DNA of 64,000 nt from NCBI GenBank assembly GCA_009692305.1, contig SHZK01000001.1, positions 124,001-188,000 of the forward strand. The letters are read 5' to 3'. Below, in pieces: positions 1 to 9,292 of this stretch. Numbering within the stretch: the first letter of the stretch is position 1; each line of letters begins with the position of its first letter. The notes beneath the pieces are model-generated. The model did no database searches. It saw only the letters and a list, made by a program, of their open reading frames with translations, and was not told the DNA's origin. The stretch is from Gammaproteobacteria bacterium (GTDB taxonomy: Bacteria; Pseudomonadota; Gammaproteobacteria; Pseudomonadales; Pseudohongiellaceae). Both the position numbers and the translations under genes were made by a program.

Positions 1-1
1 T

Positions 2-421
2 CTCTGGTTTGTTGGCAAGAGTATTGCTTTCCAGGCAGAAGAAGCTCTGGATGCACGGCGCTCTCTGCATATTACTCTTGGGTTGATTTTCTGGCTGCCA
101 CTCGCGGCAAGAATCGCGTGGCGAATTCTGGTAGCCCATCCACACGCAAGCGGTCAATCCAGGCTTACCCATAATCTGGCGCGAACTGCGCACTATCTGC
201 TGCTGGCGCTGTTGCTGTTGATGCTGGTTTCCGGGCCATTGCTTGCTTGGCTGGCACCGGGAAAGGCTGGTATTACTGAAGTGCTATTGTTCGTGCATGC
301 GAATACTGCTTTGGTATTGGCAATGCTGGTTGGACTGCACGTGCTCGCTGCATTGAAGCATTTGATGTTTCACGAGGACGAGACGATTGCGCGTATCTTC
401 CTGCCACGCAAAGACAATTAA
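2..421 (+). CDS. Cytochrome b561 family protein (5' end outside window)
   Basis: The reading frame is open from base 2, so the gene begins before the window. The visible 139 residues hold about three hydrophobic helices with histidines in the expected places: a periplasmic-loop HPHA, THN before a helix, HANTA, and GLHVLAALKH near the C-terminus. This pattern fits the di-heme cytochrome b561 family, inner-membrane proteins that move electrons between quinol and periplasmic or small-molecule partners. The end is natural (DETIARIF then a basic tail). It converges with the next two genes. The electron partner cannot be judged from this fragment. Confidence 0.8.
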   Translation, partial: LWFVGKSIAFQAEEALDARRSLHITLGLIFWLPLAARIAWRILVAHPHASGQSRLTHNLARTAHYLLLALLLLMLVSGPLLAWLAPGKAGITEVLLFVHANTALVLAMLVGLHVLAALKHLMFHEDETIARIFLPRKDN

Positions 422-454
422 TATTTCTGTGTGCAAACCTTGTACAAGTATCGC

Positions 455-949
455 TTAACCGTAAGTGTCCCCCACGTAAGGCAGTAGCCGTCCGCATACA
501 AGCACTCCGCTCCAAATCGTCAGTGAGGCATAGGCCACGAATCGTGCGATCGGTGGCGTTGCATTGGCCGAATTCCAGGTGTGAATCACTGGATGAATTT
601 TCCAGTAATACAGCAGTGCGTTCAATCCAGCCAAAAACACCAGTGCCATCTTGATTTGAAATCCAATATTGACCGCGTATCGCAACGGATCACCATAAAA
701 GAACAGTATTCCGGTGATCAGGTTCAATCCGAAGCCAATAAAGACGAACGGTAATAACTGATGTGTAGCAATGAGGGGCAGCGCCTTGAAGTGCCCGGCA
801 AGACGCAGATCGATAATGATCAATCCACCCAGCAACAATGACAAGCCGAAGAAATGAGTAATCTCCAGTATCGGCCAGATCCAATAGGTTGCCTCAATCC
901 ACATAGTGAGGGGACTGTCGACGATGAATGCTGCTATCCATTCCAACAT
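455..949 (-). CDS. DUF6644-like four-helix membrane protein
   Basis: This 164-residue protein has four hydrophobic segments. It carries the pattern H-x-x-GL-(x)-LLGG-(x)-DLRL-x-G, which its upstream neighbour shares. A GGAG ribosome-binding site lies about 7 bases before the ATG. It follows the related gene at 962-1429 by 12 bases on the same strand, so the two probably form one transcript, perhaps one hetero-oligomeric membrane complex (inference). The family has no assigned biochemical role. The nearby cytochrome b561 suggests, but does not prove, a link to membrane redox or copper chemistry. Confidence 0.7.
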   Translation of the reverse strand: MLEWIAAFIVDSPLTMWIEATYWIWPILEITHFFGLSLLLGGLIIIDLRLAGHFKALPLIATHQLLPFVFIGFGLNLITGILFFYGDPLRYAVNIGFQIKMALVFLAGLNALLYYWKIHPVIHTWNSANATPPIARFVAYASLTIWSGVLVCGRLLPYVGDTYG

Positions 950-961
950 AGCTGGCTCCGC

Positions 962-1429
962 TTAGAGATAGGCGACCAAACGGCCGGCGACAATGGCGCC
1001 AGCCCATAATGAGAGGGAAATCGCAGCAATCACCCGGGTAGAGTTACTGATTGCTGAGAGTCCGGTATTTGCTGCAGCTTCAACACGCAGTCGTGACTGG
1101 ATGATGCCTGCCACTGACGTGGCGATGATGATGCAACTGATCTTGATCAGGAATGCAGTATTGCCAACAAAGGTTACTGCCTGTGATGTGAACAGGAGCA
1201 CGCCGGAAATGGCATTGACGACAAAGCCGCTCCAGCCGAGCTTGCCGAGTGGCAGAAACACGGTAGGCGGGATCCCGGGGAACAGGCCGAGCAAGCGCAG
1301 ATCCCGCATCGCAAATATGCCAACCACGATGGCCAGACCAACCGCATGCAAACTAAGCAAAATGGGGTAGCCCCAGAGAGACTCGCCTACCCACAATGCC
1401 ACGCCAGTAGTTTCCAGCCAATTAAACAT
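962..1429 (-). CDS. DUF6644-like four-helix membrane protein, paralogue
   Basis: A 155-residue protein with about four membrane helices. It is a diverged paralogue of the following gene: both have H-A/F-x-GL near residue 30, a glycine-rich helix and a DLRLLG/DLRLAG turn, and both end in a helix with a WxG-x-x-V-x-GRL pattern. The start has AAGGAAG a few bases upstream. It is the first gene of the pair. Function is unknown. Tandem diverged copies suggest that two non-identical subunits are needed together. Confidence 0.68.
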   Translation of the reverse strand: MFNWLETTGVALWVGESLWGYPILLSLHAVGLAIVVGIFAMRDLRLLGLFPGIPPTVFLPLGKLGWSGFVVNAISGVLLFTSQAVTFVGNTAFLIKISCIIIATSVAGIIQSRLRVEAAANTGLSAISNSTRVIAAISLSLWAGAIVAGRLVAYL

Positions 1430-1463
1430 GCAGCTTCCTTATTGTTTTCTAGACGGACCGCAA

Positions 1464-2873
1464 TCAGTCGGTACTTAATTCCTTTGCAAGTCTATACAGG
1501 AATTCATACCCGCCATAAAACGATGTTTTTAACAGGCGCTCATCCTGCCCATGAATGCGCATGTCTTCACGGTCCACAAACAAGCCTGACACACCATATG
1601 TGGGGATGCCAGCATTGCGCATTTTCGCCCCGTCGGTGGCGCCGGTGGACATGATGGGAATGACCGTGACGCCGGGCCAAAGCTGCTCGGTTATGGTTTC
1701 AACAGCGCTCAGCATTTCTTCTGTAAGCGGAGACGGTTCGGAGAAATCGCCGCCACCGCGATACTCTACTTCCAGATCCGGATTATTGACGACTTCGGTC
1801 AGTGTGCGCAGCACAGCTTGCGGATCAGATCCTGGCATCATGCGTACATTCACCGTGGCGACCGCTGTTTGCGGTAACGCGTTGTCAGCATGACCTCCAT
1901 CCAGCAAGGTTGCCACCGCAGTGGTGCGCAGTTGTGCATTGATGGCGGCTTCACTGGTTAATCGATTCAGTGCTGCCTCGGGAATCAGATCTTGCAGCAG
2001 GGCCAGGAAATCGTCGGCGCGTTGTCCGCTATTGATTTCCGCCTGGCGTTGATAGCTCATGCGCATCGTGTTCGTGAGTTCGATTGGAAACTGGAAATCG
2101 CGAATGCGCAGTAGCGCCTCTGCCAGGTCGTAAATAGCATTGTCGCTGCGCGGCAAGGAAGAGTGGCCGCCGGGGTTTCTGGCTGTTACTTGAAACGAAG
2201 CGAAAATTTTCTCGGCAACCTGAATCGTATTCGAGAGCGGCACGCCGTCCCACAACTGGCCGTAACCACCTTCGTTAAGGGCGAATGAGCCGTCAATCAA
2301 GCTGGGATGATTTTCCAGCAGCCAGTTTATGCCGTTGCTGCCGCCAGTTTCCTCGTCTGATGTGAGCGCAACGATTATGTCACGATTTGGCACGAAGCCT
2401 TCGCGTTTGTACCGTATGATGCTAGCTATAAAGATAGCTGCCATGGCTTTGTCATCGATGGTGCCGCGACCATAGAAATAGTTTTCGTCTTCGTTCAGCA
2501 CAAATGGATCCAGGTTCCAGTCAGCTCGCTCCGCTTCTACTACATCGATATGCGCCATTAGAATTATCGGCTCCTTGGCGCCGGTGCCCCGGTAGCGCGC
2601 CACCAGATTGCCCTTGTGGGGCAATGGGCCACCGATAAACACGTCTTCGGCAGCGAAACCGGCGGCCTGCAGCCAGGCGGCCATGCCCTCGACTGCAATA
2701 GTGTTGTTCTGCTCGGACGCTGTGGTCTTGTACTCAATCAGCTCCTTATAAACAGCATAAGCAAGCTGCGCGTCATCGGCCGGTACCGTGCGTGTTGCCT
2801 GTGCAAAAACGGATTGCGCACAAATACAAAATCCGAATACCAGATGTAGAGCAAGTTTCAGGATGGTGTGCAT
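1464..2873 (-). CDS. Secreted M20 family metallopeptidase (Xaa-dipeptidase/carboxypeptidase type)
   Basis: A zinc exopeptidase of the M20 clan, about 469 residues. The start at 2873 is chosen because GAGG stands 5 bases upstream and a clean signal peptide follows (MHTILKLALHL to AQSVFA). Zinc-site motifs occur in the family order: MAHIDVV near residue 110, GRGTIDDK near 140, the catalytic SDEETGG near 175, and a late HGQDE histidine. The dimerisation lid includes GGHSSLP. It lies 57 bases after the M6 protease gene on the same strand, so the two secreted peptidases may be co-expressed, one cutting protein and the other peptides. The exact substrate is unknown. Confidence 0.88.
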   Translation of the reverse strand: MHTILKLALHLVFGFCICAQSVFAQATRTVPADDAQLAYAVYKELIEYKTTASEQNNTIAVEGMAAWLQAAGFAAEDVFIGGPLPHKGNLVARYRGTGAKEPIILMAHIDVVEAERADWNLDPFVLNEDENYFYGRGTIDDKAMAAIFIASIIRYKREGFVPNRDIIVALTSDEETGGSNGINWLLENHPSLIDGSFALNEGGYGQLWDGVPLSNTIQVAEKIFASFQVTARNPGGHSSLPRSDNAIYDLAEALLRIRDFQFPIELTNTMRMSYQRQAEINSGQRADDFLALLQDLIPEAALNRLTSEAAINAQLRTTAVATLLDGGHADNALPQTAVATVNVRMMPGSDPQAVLRTLTEVVNNPDLEVEYRGGGDFSEPSPLTEEMLSAVETITEQLWPGVTVIPIMSTGATDGAKMRNAGIPTYGVSGLFVDREDMRIHGQDERLLKTSFYGGYEFLYRLAKELSTD

Positions 2874-2929
2874 TGTTAACCTCGGAGTAGTGCTTTGGTG
2901 CGCGTGCATGAGTTTATGGAAATTGTCTG

Positions 2930-5710
2930 TTATCGATCCCAGCTGAAATACACTTTCACTTTCGCGCCATCAGGTGCGGCGCTTCCCGGTGCTGCCAATT
3001 CGAAATTCAAACCGGCCGCAGGAATGTTGGCGCTGCCAAAGGGCAGGTGCGGATTCAGGTAGCTGGCTTGAGCGCGATCACTGAAGCTGCTCACGCCAGT
3101 AAAATCCCGACCTGAGGCCGGACGCAGCTCACCATTCTCGATCGCATAAAATTGCAGACCATTGCTGAAGTCAGCCAGCGCAAATGGAGCGTCGGCAGAA
3201 TGGGCGTTGCGCAGCATGCGGTCATACAGGCGATAGCTGACGCCATCGCGGCCGAGCCGGTAATCATACAAGGTGCCCATGGATTTAAACGGGTCTCGGG
3301 CCGCTCCGGGTAACAGTTCGTTAATCAGCGTGTAGCCATAGAGTAACTGGCGCCCTTCGAAGCGCAGATTCTCGCCGGCAGGGACGGCACTGCTACCACA
3401 TGCTTCCTTGTCGGTGCTGCTGAGGTCCAGGGGGTAGTAGTCGGGTCGGCGCTGAAAACACATGACATCGAGAAAACCCTGACGCAGGGAAGCCTGGGCA
3501 TCCTCATTAAATTCATAGAAGCGCCAGCCGTCATCATTCTGGTAATAGTTCGATGGCACCGACGGCAGCTCGAATTCCTGCGGTGTGGAATCTACCAGCA
3601 ACAGGAACCCATTGCCTGGACCGAATTCGCTTGGTTCATTCTGGCTCCACAGGTAGGTCCCATTGTAGTACCACAGCAGGACGCCAGGACGATAACGAAA
3701 ATCCACCGCCTGCATCTGTACAGTTTCCGGGTCCATGAAGAAATTCAAACCAGGTTTTGCGATGTTATTGTCGTAATTACGTGCCGCCGCAAATTGCTCA
3801 TAAGGGTCACGGTATTCCAGCAGGTAGTAGTGGGGTACAGCGAGATCATGCCTGCCGCTGCTCAGGGTGAACCCTTCCACCAGCCAGCCATTGAATTCGC
3901 TCTGTTCGAAATCATCCCGGAATCCCAGCGCCGCAATTGCGACGTTATCAATCAATGCACCGTCTTCCACCGCGGCGAGATCGGCAAAGTAATGAAAGCG
4001 AATTTCCACTTGCTGGCCACTGTAGTCCGCCAAATCGACGCTGGCGTGAATCCATTCCGAGATCTCGCAGGGATCGGCTGCTTGTTCACCGATCTGGTCT
4101 TCCGGCAGTGCGCGGGTCTGGCTAATATCGCAACCGGCAGCACTCTCGACCCGGCCATCGCCGTCCAGATCGCCACTGCGACCGGTAAAACCGGGAACCG
4201 TGCCAGTGCCATCATGGCCGCGCTGTGATGGCATGACGCTGTTCGTATCTGTCGCTGACTCTTTGTCCACTGGCAGTAGTCGTACATAGTTTTCACCGTC
4301 GGTGGATGCTTCGATGTACAGGTAATCCCAGTCCGCCTCTATCTCGAACCAAGCGTCGAACTCGAGCAGCAAGTCAGTTGACGTGGCACTCCGCAAATCA
4401 AATGTGCGTGACAGAAAGTGATTAAGATCATTCCCCTGTCCCGTATAAGCCGCCTGCATACCGTTGTTCGCTGCCAACGGACCCATGCGTAATTCTCGAA
4501 TCTTGGGTGGCAGGATTACCATGGCGCTGTCGCACAGCTCCTCAGCAGGCTCAGTACCTGCGGTTTCAACCCAGTCATTCATGGTTTTTAGGTACACCGA
4601 CTGCACTTTGGACCCGCCGGCACCGCGTGGCGTGATGATGCAGGGCTGCATCCAGCCCAGCATCATGCGGGACCAGGCGCTCAGCTCCTGGGGCACGGGG
4701 CTGGAGGTAGCGCTCATGGCTTCCCAGGAACCGGTGGAGTTGTTCGTGCTAGCCGCATAGATATCCGGCAGGCCCAGCGAATGTCCAAATTCATGAATGA
4801 AGGTGGACACCTCGGTGTATTCCGACTGCATGTTGTAGTCGTACACCCACAAGCCGTCCACCAGCGACACACCACCGCGCCGATTCATAAAGCCCTCGAC
4901 CACGGGGCCCTTGCCGTTGTTCTTGCTGACGTAGGAGCGATGGGGCCAGATCCGCTGCGCACATTCCTGTTCCTGCGCCTGTAATCCGGAATACAGATCG
5001 GCGGGGGCGTCGGCGGTGAATTTCAACTGCAGGCTGAAGAGGCCCTGGCATGATGACTGGTCCTTGCCGGCGAACACGAGCACGAAGTGATCGATGTAAC
5101 CGTCGGGCTCGGCATAAATCTTGTCACCGTCATAGTCCATTGGGTCCCACACGTCGTAGTCGTGCCAGGGGAAGTTCGGCTCTTGTGCGACGGCGGCGAC
5201 CAGCGCGTGCTCCACCAGTTCTTCCGAACGGATATCGTTGCGCCACGAACCATCCGAGTTCTGGATGGGTTCACCGTAGTAGTCCGACGGCAAGTCCACC
5301 GTGACTATGGGAAATACGCTACCGGTGACGGCATACCTGCCTTGCGACTGGTGATGGTAATAGTGGGAGAGGGTATCTGGCTTCGGTGACCGCAGGTCTT
5401 CAGCAAACAACAGGTTTTGCAGGTAGTCCTGATTACGTGCGTCCGCACCGGGTTCGCCCGCGAAGCGATCGAAGTCACGATTGGCATATTGCACCGGAAT
5501 GATCAGCATGCGGTGTGGCGCTTCTGCCGTACTCAGTACCGGAGGTATCGAATTGGACTGGATTTGCGGGTTGCCTAATTGATCGAACTGCAGGTTCTTT
5601 AATTTTTCTATCATGGACAGACTGTCAGCGCTCTGTGCCAGCAGAGTTGTGGTGGGGACACAGAGCGACATCAGCATCAGGTAGTTTCGGATAGATATAC
5701 AGGAAGACAT
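2930..5710 (-). CDS. Secreted M6 family (immune inhibitor A-like) metalloprotease
   Basis: A large secreted protease of 926 residues with an N-terminal signal peptide ending near LLAQS. The zinc-binding and catalytic motif HEFGHSLGLPD starts at residue 306, the classic HExxHxxGxxD of the M6 (InhA) family. Downstream there are MAM- or concanavalin-like beta-sandwich regions (for example the stretch around residues 430-610 with LEFDAWFEIE and IRFHYFAD) and a C-terminal beta-rich domain. An embedded DLDGDGRVES loop around residue 500 looks like a calcium site. Family members degrade host or environmental proteins. It precedes the M20 peptidase gene. Confidence 0.9.
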   Translation of the reverse strand: MSSCISIRNYLMLMSLCVPTTTLLAQSADSLSMIEKLKNLQFDQLGNPQIQSNSIPPVLSTAEAPHRMLIIPVQYANRDFDRFAGEPGADARNQDYLQNLLFAEDLRSPKPDTLSHYYHHQSQGRYAVTGSVFPIVTVDLPSDYYGEPIQNSDGSWRNDIRSEELVEHALVAAVAQEPNFPWHDYDVWDPMDYDGDKIYAEPDGYIDHFVLVFAGKDQSSCQGLFSLQLKFTADAPADLYSGLQAQEQECAQRIWPHRSYVSKNNGKGPVVEGFMNRRGGVSLVDGLWVYDYNMQSEYTEVSTFIHEFGHSLGLPDIYAASTNNSTGSWEAMSATSSPVPQELSAWSRMMLGWMQPCIITPRGAGGSKVQSVYLKTMNDWVETAGTEPAEELCDSAMVILPPKIRELRMGPLAANNGMQAAYTGQGNDLNHFLSRTFDLRSATSTDLLLEFDAWFEIEADWDYLYIEASTDGENYVRLLPVDKESATDTNSVMPSQRGHDGTGTVPGFTGRSGDLDGDGRVESAAGCDISQTRALPEDQIGEQAADPCEISEWIHASVDLADYSGQQVEIRFHYFADLAAVEDGALIDNVAIAALGFRDDFEQSEFNGWLVEGFTLSSGRHDLAVPHYYLLEYRDPYEQFAAARNYDNNIAKPGLNFFMDPETVQMQAVDFRYRPGVLLWYYNGTYLWSQNEPSEFGPGNGFLLLVDSTPQEFELPSVPSNYYQNDDGWRFYEFNEDAQASLRQGFLDVMCFQRRPDYYPLDLSSTDKEACGSSAVPAGENLRFEGRQLLYGYTLINELLPGAARDPFKSMGTLYDYRLGRDGVSYRLYDRMLRNAHSADAPFALADFSNGLQFYAIENGELRPASGRDFTGVSSFSDRAQASYLNPHLPFGSANIPAAGLNFELAAPGSAAPDGAKVKVYFSWDR

Positions 5711-5846
5711 GCAACACCCTTTTGCGCTTCTGGCGCGTGAAAATGAAGGGAAAGACTATCAAAGCTGAGGGAGCTTCACTACCCAGGGATGAGGTCAATC
5801 AAACCTGGCAGAGGGGAAAAAAGGTGTCAGACAGCTTTTTCCAGAC

Positions 5847-6089
5847 TCAATCCTGATTGCCGACCCGGTGACAGTGGCTGCAACGTATTTCTTCGAAAAT
5901 GACACTTGGATCGGCTGTTTCCATCACATAGTCCAATATCACTCGCAGGGCTTTGCTTTCATCAAACAAGCCATAGGCTAATCGCATTTTCTTGAGCCAT
6001 TCCAGCTGGTCGGTATGCAACTCGATGGAATACTCAGTTTTTCGGCCACCCATAGTGCGCCCCCGTGAATCCGTTAAAGAATCTGACAA
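5847..6089 (-). CDS. Small ribbon-helix-helix-like protein with C-terminal CxxCH
   Basis: A small basic protein of at most 80 residues, not assigned to a named family. After the segment GGRKTEYSIELHTDQLEWL it shows a strand-helix-helix pattern with DESKALRVILDYV, which recalls ribbon-helix-helix DNA-binding proteins. It ends in CSHCHRVG, a possible metal knuckle. The first possible start is a TTG. An ATG twelve codons later (around 6053) gives a 68-residue protein and may be the true start. It is divergent from mtfA. A transcription-factor role is inference only. Confidence 0.5.
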   Translation of the reverse strand: MSDSLTDSRGRTMGGRKTEYSIELHTDQLEWLKKMRLAYGLFDESKALRVILDYVMETADPSVIFEEIRCSHCHRVGNQD

Positions 6090-6206
6090 GACAGTGTGCC
6101 GCTGTCCCGCAACAAAGACAAATGCGGCGCATCATTCGGGTTGAATTCGCGTCGATCTTTGCTTCATAGTCTCCGTTGCTGCTTATCTGACGGACTGTGC
6201 AATTAG

Positions 6207-7055
6207 ATGCCCTCAAGTTCCATGCTCGCTGTCGCCGGTTTATTGCTGATTCTGGCCCTGGTCATTTTTCATCAGGTGTTCTGGCCTGGATTGCGCCTGC
6301 AAGCTATTCAAAAGCGGGTATTTCCGCGAGCATGGGAATCCTTGTTGCTGAGAGCATTGCCGATCTATGCCGGCTTGAGCAGAGAACAACAGGAACAACT
6401 GAAAAACCTGATTAAGCAATTCATTGCGGACAAAAATTTCGTCGGTTGTGCCGGGCAACAAATAGATGACGTAATCCGCGTCACGATTGCGGCCAATGCC
6501 TGCTTGCTGCTGCTGAATCGAAATACCGGTTGCTACCCACTGTTGCGCTCGGTGCTTGTGTATCCATCTACGTTTGTTGTGGCGCATGAACATCAGGACG
6601 AAGGCGGCCTCGTGTCCACTCATGAGCAAGTGCTGGTGGGGGAATCCTGGGGCGATGGCAAGATCGTGCTCGCCTGGGATGATGTGCAGCATGGTGTTAC
6701 AGATTTCAGCGACGGTCACAATGTGGTGTTGCACGAATTTGCCCATGCACTGGATCATGAAGATGGTGCGAGTAATGGCGCACCGCTGCTACGCACACGA
6801 GGCGCTTACAAAAATTGGGCGCGGGTGTTTGCGGCGGAATTCACTGAGTTGCAGGCACGGGCGCAGGGTGGGGCCGGGTCTTTGCTGGATCAGTATGGTG
6901 CCACTAACCCGGCTGAATTTTTTGCCGTGGCCACCGAAACATTTTTCGAGAAACCACGTGAGCTGCAGGCACAACATGCTGAGTTGTATGCGGAACTGGT
7001 GAGCTACTATCAGGTGGATCCAGTAGGTTGGCTGGCTGCACACAGAGCGACCTGA
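6207..7055 (+). CDS. mtfA: MtfA-like zinc-dependent peptidase (M90)
   Basis: A 282-residue member of the MtfA (DUF980, peptidase M90) family. An N-terminal hydrophobic segment (residues 5-25) is followed by the domain with HEFAHALDHEDG starting at residue 176 and NPAEFFAVATETFFE near 235. Together these supply the HExxH zinc ligands and the downstream glutamate. In Escherichia coli MtfA binds the repressor Mlc and has aminopeptidase activity, which links it to sugar uptake control. No Mlc or PTS gene lies nearby, so the partner here is open. It converges with ggt. Confidence 0.88.
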   Translation: MPSSSMLAVAGLLLILALVIFHQVFWPGLRLQAIQKRVFPRAWESLLLRALPIYAGLSREQQEQLKNLIKQFIADKNFVGCAGQQIDDVIRVTIAANACLLLLNRNTGCYPLLRSVLVYPSTFVVAHEHQDEGGLVSTHEQVLVGESWGDGKIVLAWDDVQHGVTDFSDGHNVVLHEFAHALDHEDGASNGAPLLRTRGAYKNWARVFAAEFTELQARAQGGAGSLLDQYGATNPAEFFAVATETFFEKPRELQAQHAELYAELVSYYQVDPVGWLAAHRAT

Positions 7056-7077
7056 GTGCAGTTGTGACGAGTTCCCG

Positions 7078-8904
7078 CTACCAGCCTACAGCCTGTCCAT
7101 CCTTGCGATGGTCAGAGCCGCCCCGGTAGACACCGTTTACCGGGTGATCTTCAGCAATACTTTCCGGGGTGAAGACAGGTTCGGGAAGCGCTGGATCCTT
7201 TGTGAACAGAATACCCTGATAGCCACCGACACTACCGCCATTTACCGAGCGCACTTCGTGTCCCTTCGCCGCCAGCGCCGGACCGACCAGCTCAAACAGA
7301 TTGTGTTCCAGCGACAGCGTGTTGGAATTCTGGCTGTGAGTGAAGCGGGCGGCATCGGTCGTCATCTGGATGTTCATGCCGTTGTCTATCACATTCACCA
7401 TATGTTGAACATGAGTCTCGGGTTGCACCGATCCGCCCATATTGCCGAACGTCATTAACGGCGCGTTGTCCTTCATGACGAAGCCGGCGATGATCGAATG
7501 AAACGGGCGTTTGCGTGGTGCCACAACATTCGGGTGACCAGCCTCCAGCGAGAATGCCGAGGCGCGATTGTGCAGGATCATGCCATAGGGTGGGACGGTG
7601 ACGCCGCTTCCATATACCGAAAATACACTGTGAATGAACGACACCATGTTGCCCCAGCGATCGGCTGTGGTGAGGTAGATCGTGCCACCGTCCAAACCGC
7701 CTTTAACTGAAGGTTCTGCGGCCTGGTCCATGTCGATGCGGTCGCACAAGGTGGCGGCATAGGATTTGGAAAGCAGTTTCTCCACCGGAACAGCTGAGAA
7801 CAAGGGGTCGCCGTTATAGGCCTGTAGGTCGGAATAAGCGAGTTTTTTCGCCTCCACCAGCAAATGCCAGTAATCGGGGTTGGATGGCCCAAGGGCGGTG
7901 AGATTTACATTGTGTTTGGGTGCACATACTTCGAGGATGTTCAGCATTTCCAGCGCAGCAAAACCCTGGCCTGGAGGCGGTAGTTGAAATACGTCATAGC
8001 CGTGGTAATTGGTAGAGATAGGTTGCACCCATTCCGATTCGAATTCAGCCAGGTCGGCATGGTTCATCACGCCGCCATTGGCTTGGATTTTGGCGACGAT
8101 TGCATCGGCAATTGCGCCTTTATAAAACGCATCGCGTCCACCTGCCTGAATCAGGCGCAAAGCGTCTGCCAATTGCGGATTACGAATGATGCTGTACAGG
8201 GGCGGCACGGCACCATCGGCCAGAAACACGGCGGCTGAATCAGGATCAGCCAGCAGTTTGTCCTGCACACTTTGCAAGTCCTGATGGCGGCGCTCGGCTT
8301 GCCCCCAGCCCTCATCGGCAATCTGTACGGCGCGCGCAAATGTTTGCTCGAAGCCCATAGTGCCAAAGCGTTGCAGCAGGGCGTCATAGCCGGAAATCGC
8401 GCCGGGTACGGTCGCGGCATTCACTGTATTGGAAGGCATGCGGGTAACTTTGAGCTGTTCGGTGAAGAATTCCAGAGACCAGCCCGCAGGGGCCCAGCCG
8501 GCACTGTTCAACGCGTAGAGTTGCTGGTCGCGTGCGCTCCACACCAGAGCAAACAGGTCACCGCCAATACCGGTATCGTTTTGCGACGTGACATCAAGCA
8601 CGGCTGCGGCGGCGACTGCCGCATCGATGGCATTGCCGCCGTTGCGCAATATCTCGAGTCCAGCCTCTGCTGCCAGAGGGTCACTGGTGGCGACCATGCC
8701 GTGTCTTGCAAGAACTTCTGAACGACCCTGTTCCAGCCAACCCTGACCACGGGAACCAGACGCGGCCACGACATTGGCCGCCGGATTTGCGGTTTTGTCA
8801 CCGGGTATACCAAAGGGGTTAGCGGACTGGGCGTAAAGACCTGGTGCAATTGTGATCGCCAGAGCGCTGCATGCTATTGCGAATTTGCGCGTGATTACGG
8901 ACAT
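7078..8904 (-). CDS. ggt: Gamma-glutamyltransferase family protein
   Basis: A 608-residue N-terminal-nucleophile hydrolase with a signal peptide (to LYAQS). Family motifs include GNAIDAAVAAA near residue 90, TGIGGDLFALVW near 110 and GPSNPDYWHLLVEAKKLAYSD near 345. The probable autocatalytic threonine is in GGTIYLTT at about 408, followed by DRWGNMVSFI. The C-terminal subunit carries GNMGGSVQPETH. Family enzymes cleave gamma-glutamyl bonds of glutathione in the periplasm, and some act on acylated antibiotics. The site sequence is less canonical than in Escherichia coli Ggt, so the substrate may differ. It is monocistronic by spacing. Confidence 0.88.
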   Translation of the reverse strand: MSVITRKFAIACSALAITIAPGLYAQSANPFGIPGDKTANPAANVVAASGSRGQGWLEQGRSEVLARHGMVATSDPLAAEAGLEILRNGGNAIDAAVAAAAVLDVTSQNDTGIGGDLFALVWSARDQQLYALNSAGWAPAGWSLEFFTEQLKVTRMPSNTVNAATVPGAISGYDALLQRFGTMGFEQTFARAVQIADEGWGQAERRHQDLQSVQDKLLADPDSAAVFLADGAVPPLYSIIRNPQLADALRLIQAGGRDAFYKGAIADAIVAKIQANGGVMNHADLAEFESEWVQPISTNYHGYDVFQLPPPGQGFAALEMLNILEVCAPKHNVNLTALGPSNPDYWHLLVEAKKLAYSDLQAYNGDPLFSAVPVEKLLSKSYAATLCDRIDMDQAAEPSVKGGLDGGTIYLTTADRWGNMVSFIHSVFSVYGSGVTVPPYGMILHNRASAFSLEAGHPNVVAPRKRPFHSIIAGFVMKDNAPLMTFGNMGGSVQPETHVQHMVNVIDNGMNIQMTTDAARFTHSQNSNTLSLEHNLFELVGPALAAKGHEVRSVNGGSVGGYQGILFTKDPALPEPVFTPESIAEDHPVNGVYRGGSDHRKDGQAVGW

Positions 8905-9292
8905 TGGCTTACGACTCCATTTTTAGTTTGCAAGGCTGCAAGGTAACACGCTGCGCTTGCCAATTACCCTGTTCTTCAGTCATTCACCAGTTTTCAAATA
9001 TTTGGCAATGCGTGCATAGCGAATGGTGTCAGCGCCATAATAGTTGCCACGGGAAGGCCATGCAACAGCCGCGGGTCCGGAAAAAGACCCTCTCTCGACA
9101 CCGTGACCTCACTGCGAGGTTCGCGATACCAGGCAGTGGGTTCTGCTGCAGCCTTTGGTATTCGACGCATCACCAACGTTATCTGTCGTTTTGGGTTATT
9201 ATCGGACCCTTGCCTCATCAATTCATTGCGGAAATTTGTTGGTGGCAGCACTAAACCCGGGTTATTGTTAAGGCTTCTTGTGGAAGGTCAAT
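8905..9292. other. Intergenic region between divergent genes
   Basis: This 388-base stretch separates the divergent gamma-glutamyltransferase and cyclase-family genes. No coding potential with a ribosome-binding site was seen. It must hold the promoters of both genes, but I could not place convincing -35/-10 pairs. GGAAGG at 9282-9287 is the ribosome-binding site of the cyclase gene. Confidence 0.5.

Noticed and set aside
4781..5389. Several long frames on the plus strand opposite the M6 protease gene
   Set aside because: They lie wholly opposite a gene with clear motifs, have no ribosome-binding sites and encode low-complexity, Arg/Pro/His-rich sequences typical of antisense shadows.
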